A stretch of DNA of 64,000 bases from Agrobacterium salinitolerans (GTDB lineage Bacteria; Pseudomonadota; Alphaproteobacteria; Rhizobiales; Rhizobiaceae). A model generated the notes under the pieces. That model was not told where the DNA came from. It made no database searches and was given only the letters and a program-made list of their open reading frames with translations. The translations under genes and the position numbers were made by a program. Shown one piece after another: positions 59,078 to 64,000 of the stretch; position 1 is the stretch's first letter; each line of letters begins with the position of its first letter. The stretch covers positions 1 through 64,000 of the forward strand of contig NZ_MRDH01000023.1 in the NCBI RefSeq assembly GCF_002008225.1, written 5' to 3'.

Positions 59078-60175
59078 TCATACCGGCTGGCGGATTTCGC
59101 TCCGCTTTCTCAACCGGTTCTTCAGCCATTTCTGAACGGGCTGATCGTAATAGACCGTCAGCAACCATGACAGGCATGTCGTGCCGATGAGAAAAACAAG
59201 GCCGGCCGACAAAGCGAGGTTTTCCCGGTGCACCGCGGGGATAAGAAGCTCCGTCCAGGCCAGAAGCGGAATATGCAGCACATAGACCGCATAGGACGCC
59301 GTGCCGAGAAACACCGACACCATTGACACCCCGCGCCCCGGAACCGTCTTGCTGGCGATAAACAGCAGGAGCGGCCAGACGACAAGGACAACCGCAAGAT
59401 CGAAGAACGGCCGAAGCTCGCGCGACATCGGCACGGCCAGAATGAAGCAGACCAGCAGAAGGCAAAGCACCGCCTGAAAGGGTTTCAACTGCGGCACGCG
59501 ATTGCGGAAACGGTAAATAAGCACGCCAGCAAAAAACGAGAAGAACACTCGCCCCATGCCGGCATACATTTCATGCCAGCGAAAACCGGCATGCAAACGG
59601 CCAAACTCGGCGGCAGCCACCATCAACACAAGGGCGCTGACCGTGAGCACCGCGGCGGTTTGTTTCGGCGTGGCCCGGACACCGAAGCGGGCGTAAAACG
59701 CATTCACTACCAGCTCATTGAAAAGCGACCATGCCGGGCTGACGAGAAACAGCGCACCGTTCAGCGTGAGCGTAAAGGGCGCCGGCAGAAAGAGCAGCCC
59801 TGTTACCAAGGCGAAAGCAAGCTCGCCCGGATCGATGAGACGGTGCAGATCGTCGATCGGCGTCGGCAGGCCCAGCACGTAGAGGCAGATGAAATAGGCG
59901 GCCATCAGGGCCAGCGCCAGCCCATAAAGAGGGTAAAGACGTGCGAAGCGCGCCTTCATGAAAAAGCCTGGCGTAATCGCCCCTTCGGCCAGTTTCCGGC
60001 TATAGGCATGCGCGAGCACGAAACCGCTGAGCGCAAAGAACAGATCCACGGCGAGATAACTCGAAGCCGTGCTTTTCCCGAACAGATCCTCGGCATGGCG
60101 GTGGACGATGAAAAGTGCGGCCACGCCCCTTATGCCATCGAGCAATATAAAGCGTTCCGGGGACGACTGGACCAT
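59078..60175 (-). CDS. Acyltransferase 3 family membrane protein
   Basis: 365 residues, about ten membrane helices. It starts ERFILLDGIRGVAALFIVHRH with the conserved Arg and His of the OafA/NodX-type family, then SSYLAVDLFFALSGFVLAHA, ARLYPLYGLALALMAAY and SYAVYVLHIPLLAW. Such proteins transfer acetyl or other acyl groups to cell-surface sugars. ATG 60175 chosen; TTG/GTG starts lie up to 15 codons upstream with no clear site. The target polysaccharide is unknown, and no glycan cluster is adjacent. Confidence 0.87.
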   Translation of the reverse strand: MVQSSPERFILLDGIRGVAALFIVHRHAEDLFGKSTASSYLAVDLFFALSGFVLAHAYSRKLAEGAITPGFFMKARFARLYPLYGLALALMAAYFICLYVLGLPTPIDDLHRLIDPGELAFALVTGLLFLPAPFTLTLNGALFLVSPAWSLFNELVVNAFYARFGVRATPKQTAAVLTVSALVLMVAAAEFGRLHAGFRWHEMYAGMGRVFFSFFAGVLIYRFRNRVPQLKPFQAVLCLLLVCFILAVPMSRELRPFFDLAVVLVVWPLLLFIASKTVPGRGVSMVSVFLGTASYAVYVLHIPLLAWTELLIPAVHRENLALSAGLVFLIGTTCLSWLLTVYYDQPVQKWLKNRLRKRSEIRQPV

Positions 60176-60486
60176 GGCATGAGGCTCGGTGTGGCTGACG
60201 GATTTGAGGTTCACAGGCAACGAGCTTTACCGCGTTGCGGTTCACCGCCGCCAGTCACAAACTGTTTAACGTGGCGAACGTCCCATATTATTATGGAATA
60301 CTAACGGGTGATCGACACTCTTTCGCGGCTGCGAAAGGCGTGCTACGTCCGGATGTCATCGATCTTTCGAGCCTTTGACTCTGCGGCCTGTCCTTTCGAA
60401 ACTCAGCTTGATTTCGCTTGGATATCTTCGGCGCAAATTCAGATGGAGCGGCGTTCGGCGGCAGGCAACTTTCGCGGAGTCTCACC
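60176..60486. promoter_or_regulatory. Divergent promoter region of acyltransferase and acyl carrier protein genes
   Basis: 311 bp. Holds a CCATA-TTAT-TATGG near-palindrome (60283-60296) containing a TATTAT -10-like element. The acyl carrier protein start lies at 60487. No open frame with a good start was seen. Confidence 0.4.
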
Positions 60487-60723
60487 ATGTCCACCATTGC
60501 AGAACGTATCAGAAAAATCATCGTGGACCAGCTTGGCGCAGACCCTGCCACCATCGTGGATGAGGCCAGTTTTGCTGACGATCTCGGTGCGGATTCGCTC
60601 GAGACCGTTCAGATCGTCATGGAAATCGAAGAGGAATTCGGGGTGGAAATTCCAGATTCCGCCGCAAGCACGATCCTGACCGTTGGCGACGCCATCCGTT
60701 TCGTCGAAAAAAACAAGACGTGA
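60487..60723 (+). CDS. Acyl carrier protein
   Basis: 78 residues with the phosphopantetheine attachment motif [10 protein letters not shown] (Ser37), an acidic helix II ([15 protein letters not shown]) and the [13 protein letters not shown] end. It carries acyl chains on a 4'-phosphopantetheine arm. It is isolated from any fatty-acid synthase genes (no fabG or fabF nearby), so it is probably an accessory carrier, not the housekeeping AcpP. A link to the acyltransferase next door is suggested by adjacency only; the two are divergent. ATG set by CACC context and family alignment; the site upstream is weak (GCGGAG). Confidence 0.88.
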   Translation: MSTIAERIRKIIVDQLGADPATIVDEASFADDLGADSLETVQIVMEIEEEFGVEIPDSAASTILTVGDAIRFVEKNKT

Positions 60724-60736
60724 CCGGCGGGGGGAT

Positions 60737-62695
60737 TTACCCCGCAGACAAAGCCGCGACGGGATCGAGCTTCGACGCATTGCGCGCCGGCAGATAACCG
60801 AAGACAACACCGATCAGCGTCGAGCAGACGAAGGCGGCGATGATCGGCGCCGTGGAATAGACCATTGCGAAATTGCTGCTGAAGGCGGAGAAAAGCGCGC
60901 CGAAGCCGAGGCTGCCGAGCACGCCCAGCGTACCGCCGATGATGCAGACCAGCACCGCCTCGATGAGGAACTGCCGCAGAATATCGGTGCGGCGCGCGCC
61001 CACCGCCATGCGCACGCCGATTTCCGAAACGCGTTCAGACACCGAAACGAGCATGATGTTCATCACCCCGATGCCGCCGACCAGCAGCGAAATCACCGCA
61101 ATCGCCGCAATCAGAAGAGTCAGCGTCTGCGTGGTGCTGGTGATGGTCTGGCGGATATCGTCGGTATTGAGAATGTAGAAATCCCGTGTGTCGTGCCGCT
61201 GGGTCAGAAGTGTCGTCACTGCCTGCTCGGCGATTGAGGCATCGACATCGTCAGCCACCTGCACCGTGATGCTGCGCAGCGACAGGTTGCCGAGAAAGCG
61301 CGACTGGACGGCGGTATAGGGCAGGTAAAGCGACAGGTTCTGGCTTGAGCCGAAACCGCCCTGCTGCGCCTGCGTGACGCCGACGATGCGGGCCGGCACC
61401 TTGCCGATGAGAATGACCTGGCCGACAGGGCTGCCGTCGAAATCCGCAAACAGCGATTTGCGGGTATTTTCGTCGATCACCACGTCCTGCGCCTTCTGCG
61501 CGACGCTTCCGCCATCGAAAAAGCGTCCCTGCGACAGCTTGGTGCCCTTGGCGACGAAATAGCGTTCGCTGACGCCGTTCACCAGCGCATTCGCCTCCTT
61601 CGCGCCGAAACGCACCGTGCTGGAGGTCGAGACCGTCGGCGTCACCGCCGCGACATAGGATTGCTTGGCAAGCGCGTCGGCATCGGAAACGACGAGCGTG
61701 GTGATCTTGCCCGACCTTATGTCGCCGAAATCCTTGCCGGCGAAGATTTCCAGCGTGTTGGTGCCGAGGCTCGATATGTTCTGCAACACCCGCTGCTGCG
61801 ACCCCTGCCCCAGCGCCACGACGCTGATGACCGAGGCGATGCCGATGATGATGCCGAGCATGGTGAGAAAGGTGCGCAGCTTGTGCGCCCGCATCGACAG
61901 AAGCGCCATGCGCAACGCCTCGCGCAGAGACGAAACGAGACCCGCAAGACCCGAAGACCCGACGGAAACGGCAGCGGGTTCGGCATCGACCTGCGGTACG
62001 AGCGTTGCATCCGTCCTGCGGTCGGAAATGATCGTTCCGTCGCTGATTTCGATGATCCGCCCGGCGCGTCTGGCAATCGACATATCATGGGTGACGATGA
62101 TGACGGTGCGGCCTTCGGCATGCAGCTCGCCGAGGATGCGCAACACCTCGTCGCCGCTGGCGCTGTCGAGCGCGCCGGTCGGTTCGTCGGCAAGAATGAT
62201 CTCTGCACCGTTCATCAGGGCGCGGGCGATGGAAACGCGCTGCTGCTGGCCGCCGGAAAGCTGGCCGGGACGGTGATCGAGGCGTTCCGCCATGCCGAGG
62301 CGGCCAAGCAGCCTTGCGGCATTTTGCCTGCGGTCGCCCTGCGTCTTGCCGGCATAGATTGCCGGAATTTCGACATTGCCCAGCGCCGTCAGTTCGGCCA
62401 GCAGATGGTAGCGCTGGAAGATGAAGCCGAGATTTTCACGCCTGAGCGCCGAAAGCGCGTCGGCATCGAGATTACCCGTTTCCCGGCCCCTGATGCTGTA
62501 GCTACCCGATGTCGGGCGGTCGAGGCAGCCGAGAATATTCATCATCGTCGACTTGCCCGACCCGGACGCGCCGACGATCGCCACCATCTCACCGGCCTCG
62601 ATGGTGAGGTCGATGTTCTTCAGCACGCTGATCGTGCCTTCGCCGGAGGGATAATCCCGCCGCACGGATTTAAGCGAAATCAAAGGTTCAGCCAT
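60737..62695 (-). CDS. macB: MacB-type ABC efflux pump: fused ATPase and permease
   Basis: 652 residues. N-terminal ATPase (1-235): Walker [21 protein letters not shown], signature LSGGQQQR, Walker [14 protein letters not shown]-loop VTHDMS. Then a first helix near 270-300 ([20 protein letters not shown]), a large periplasmic domain (about 300-525) and three C-terminal helices ([60 protein letters not shown]). This is the MacB layout: a tripartite pump exporting macrolides, peptides or siderophores. The adaptor gene lies 3 nt upstream. No outer-membrane TolC gene is seen here. Confidence 0.93.
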   Translation of the reverse strand: MAEPLISLKSVRRDYPSGEGTISVLKNIDLTIEAGEMVAIVGASGSGKSTMMNILGCLDRPTSGSYSIRGRETGNLDADALSALRRENLGFIFQRYHLLAELTALGNVEIPAIYAGKTQGDRRQNAARLLGRLGMAERLDHRPGQLSGGQQQRVSIARALMNGAEIILADEPTGALDSASGDEVLRILGELHAEGRTVIIVTHDMSIARRAGRIIEISDGTIISDRRTDATLVPQVDAEPAAVSVGSSGLAGLVSSLREALRMALLSMRAHKLRTFLTMLGIIIGIASVISVVALGQGSQQRVLQNISSLGTNTLEIFAGKDFGDIRSGKITTLVVSDADALAKQSYVAAVTPTVSTSSTVRFGAKEANALVNGVSERYFVAKGTKLSQGRFFDGGSVAQKAQDVVIDENTRKSLFADFDGSPVGQVILIGKVPARIVGVTQAQQGGFGSSQNLSLYLPYTAVQSRFLGNLSLRSITVQVADDVDASIAEQAVTTLLTQRHDTRDFYILNTDDIRQTITSTTQTLTLLIAAIAVISLLVGGIGVMNIMLVSVSERVSEIGVRMAVGARRTDILRQFLIEAVLVCIIGGTLGVLGSLGFGALFSAFSSNFAMVYSTAPIIAAFVCSTLIGVVFGYLPARNASKLDPVAALSAG

Positions 62696-62698
62696 GGT

Positions 62699-63922
62699 TC
62701 AAAGCCCCATCGGCGGGCCGCCCGGCCCCGGCATGGCGTTTGTGGCGGTGTCGGTGGAACGCTCGCCGGTCACCACGCGCTCGTTTTCGGCAAGGCCGGA
62801 ACGCACTTCCGCAGTGACCTTGTTGTTCAGCCCGATCTCGACCTTGCGCTCGGAAACCCTGCCATCGGCACCGGCCACACGCACCGCATAGCTGCCGTCG
62901 CTGTTCATGCTGCCAAGGGCCGCCGAGGGGACGGTCAGCACGTCCCTCGCTTCGCCGAGAACGATATGGACCTCCGCCGTCATATAGGTACGCAGCTTGC
63001 CTTCCGGGTTCGGCACTTCGAACACGCCATTATAATAGATAGCCTCGGATGACGACGTGCTGGAAGAGGATGAGCTGGAGGATGAAGAGGTCGAGGAACT
63101 GAAGCTGGAATCGCTGCGCACCGATTCCGGCGCCGGCTCTATCGAGGCGAGCGTTGCGTCATACCGCTGCTGCGGCTCGCCGAGCACCGTGAAATAGACC
63201 GGCAGGTCCGGTTTGACCCGCGTTACATCCGCCTCGGAAATTTCCGTGCGCACCGTCATCCGGTCGAGCTGGCCCAGAATGACGATGGTTGGCGCGGATT
63301 GCGTGGCGTTGACGGTCTGCCCTTCCTGGCTGACGATCAACAGAACCGTGCCTTCGATGGGCGCTGTGATCTTGGTATAGCCAAGATTGGCCTCGGCCGT
63401 TTCCACCGCGACCTGCGCTTCCTCGATCTGGGCGTCGATGGCTTCGATCTGCGCCTCGGTGACGGCAAGGGCTGCGGTGGCGCTTTCGAAATCGGCGCGG
63501 GAGGCCGCGTTCTTCGACACCATCTCCTGCTGACGGGCAAGGCTCTGGCGGTTGAGAAGAAGCGTCGCCTGCTTCTCAACCCGCTGCGCCTTCACGTTCG
63601 CCAGGGCCGCCTGCGCCGTGCGCAGACTGTTCGTCTGGGTAACGGAATCGATTTCGGCGATCAGATCGCCCGCCTTGACCGTATCGCCGAGCGCCACCTT
63701 GACGGCGGTGATGCGGCCGGAGGCCTGCGCGCCGACGGCGACAAGGCGAACGGGTTTCAGCGTTCCCGTCGCCAGCACCGTCCGCTCGATATCGCCGCGC
63801 GTCACCGGCGCGGTGATATAGCCGGGTGTGGCCGCCCGCGTATATTGCGAGGACAGCCAGTAGCCGCCCACAGCGAGAGCGACAACCGCCAGCAATGCGC
63901 CTGCCTTGCGTGCCGTTTTCAT
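62699..63922 (-). CDS. macA: MacA-type periplasmic adaptor (membrane fusion protein)
   Basis: 407 residues. N-terminal anchor/signal (MKTARKAGALLAVVALAVGG), lipoyl half-motifs (VGAQASGRITAVKVALGDTV and TAPIEGTVLLIVSQEGQTV), helical hairpin (about 95-180), and beta-barrel and membrane-proximal domains. It links MacB to an outer-membrane channel. Odd feature: residues 270-292 are a serine run (nearly 20 Ser) inside the beta-barrel domain, which appears as a codon repeat in DNA. First gene of the pair, 3 nt before macB. Confidence 0.92.
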   Translation of the reverse strand: MKTARKAGALLAVVALAVGGYWLSSQYTRAATPGYITAPVTRGDIERTVLATGTLKPVRLVAVGAQASGRITAVKVALGDTVKAGDLIAEIDSVTQTNSLRTAQAALANVKAQRVEKQATLLLNRQSLARQQEMVSKNAASRADFESATAALAVTEAQIEAIDAQIEEAQVAVETAEANLGYTKITAPIEGTVLLIVSQEGQTVNATQSAPTIVILGQLDRMTVRTEISEADVTRVKPDLPVYFTVLGEPQQRYDATLASIEPAPESVRSDSSFSSSTSSSSSSSSSSTSSSEAIYYNGVFEVPNPEGKLRTYMTAEVHIVLGEARDVLTVPSAALGSMNSDGSYAVRVAGADGRVSERKVEIGLNNKVTAEVRSGLAENERVVTGERSTDTATNAMPGPGGPPMGL

Positions 63923-64000
63923 ATTGATGTCCTGTCCAGCCGGTTCACTCGAAGGAAGAAACCGGCGTCATCTCGTGTTTCACGAGGATGAAACCCCTCT

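Noticed and set aside
63047-63115. Tandem repeat or CRISPR-like array in macA
   Set aside because: The repetitive DNA is just serine codons within a continuous reading frame.
1-64000. tRNA, rRNA, insertion sequences, prophage or CRISPR array
   Set aside because: No cloverleaf-like tRNA end, no transposase motif, no regular repeat-spacer series and no phage structural genes were recognised on either strand. A covariance-model scan would be needed to exclude an unnoticed tRNA.

Overview
The window looks like a chromosomal segment from an alphaproteobacterium of the Agrobacterium/Rhizobium group. It has high GC, many sugar ABC transporters, an ampR-ampC pair, a ugpBAEC operon, a chemoreceptor ending in an acidic-aromatic tether, and small basic genes around cspA and rpsU. 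The lineage is inferred from gene content and style, not from any search. I saw no tRNA, rRNA, insertion sequence, prophage or CRISPR array.

Layout. 1-5 kb: end of an MFS transporter, a membrane protein with a 24-residue membrane peptide upstream, and a divergent citrate synthase pair, one member carrying an N-terminal helix-turn-helix. 5-11 kb: XRE regulator and divergent NAD-binding epimerase-like protein, uracil/xanthine-type permease, ampC-ampR, chrA. 11.3-17 kb: the least familiar region. Four minus-strand genes encode an exported coiled-coil protein, a large coiled-coil protein with a hydrophobic hairpin, a C39-like cysteine peptidase fold protein and an orphan protein. A divergent DNA-binding protein lies upstream. 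16.9-22 kb: a PotABCD-like ABC transporter with a hydantoin/Asp-Glu racemase. 22-27 kb: DEDDh exonuclease, lytic transglycosylase, soluble double-PAS chemoreceptor, VOC protein. 27.5-32 kb: ugpBAEC.

32-38.8 kb: an arabinoside-utilisation operon (ArsR-type regulator, GH51 arabinofuranosidase, ABC ATPase, binding protein, two permeases). 39-55.7 kb: a carbohydrate island. It has an orphan binding protein, a LacI regulator, and a translationally coupled set of DUF2264, 2-hydroxyacid dehydrogenase and TIM-barrel isomerase. A DUF4160/DUF2442 toxin-antitoxin-like pair follows. Then comes a complete ABC importer divergent from a TetR regulator, and a four-gene catabolic operon (two Gfo/Idh dehydrogenases, a DUF993 aldolase-like protein and an isomerase). 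Matching palindromes before the importer and before the catabolic operon suggest both are TetR controlled.

55.8-60.7 kb: a run of very small genes including cspA and rpsU, two copies of a conserved RNA-like box ending in a terminator, an acyltransferase and a stand-alone acyl carrier protein. 60.7-64 kb: a MacAB-type efflux pair.

Most promising for something undescribed: the coiled-coil/cysteine-peptidase operon at 11.3-15.5 kb, the duplicated box-plus-terminator RNA element at 56.75 and 58.04 kb, and the two-dehydrogenase/DUF993 sugar operon at 51.3-55.7 kb.
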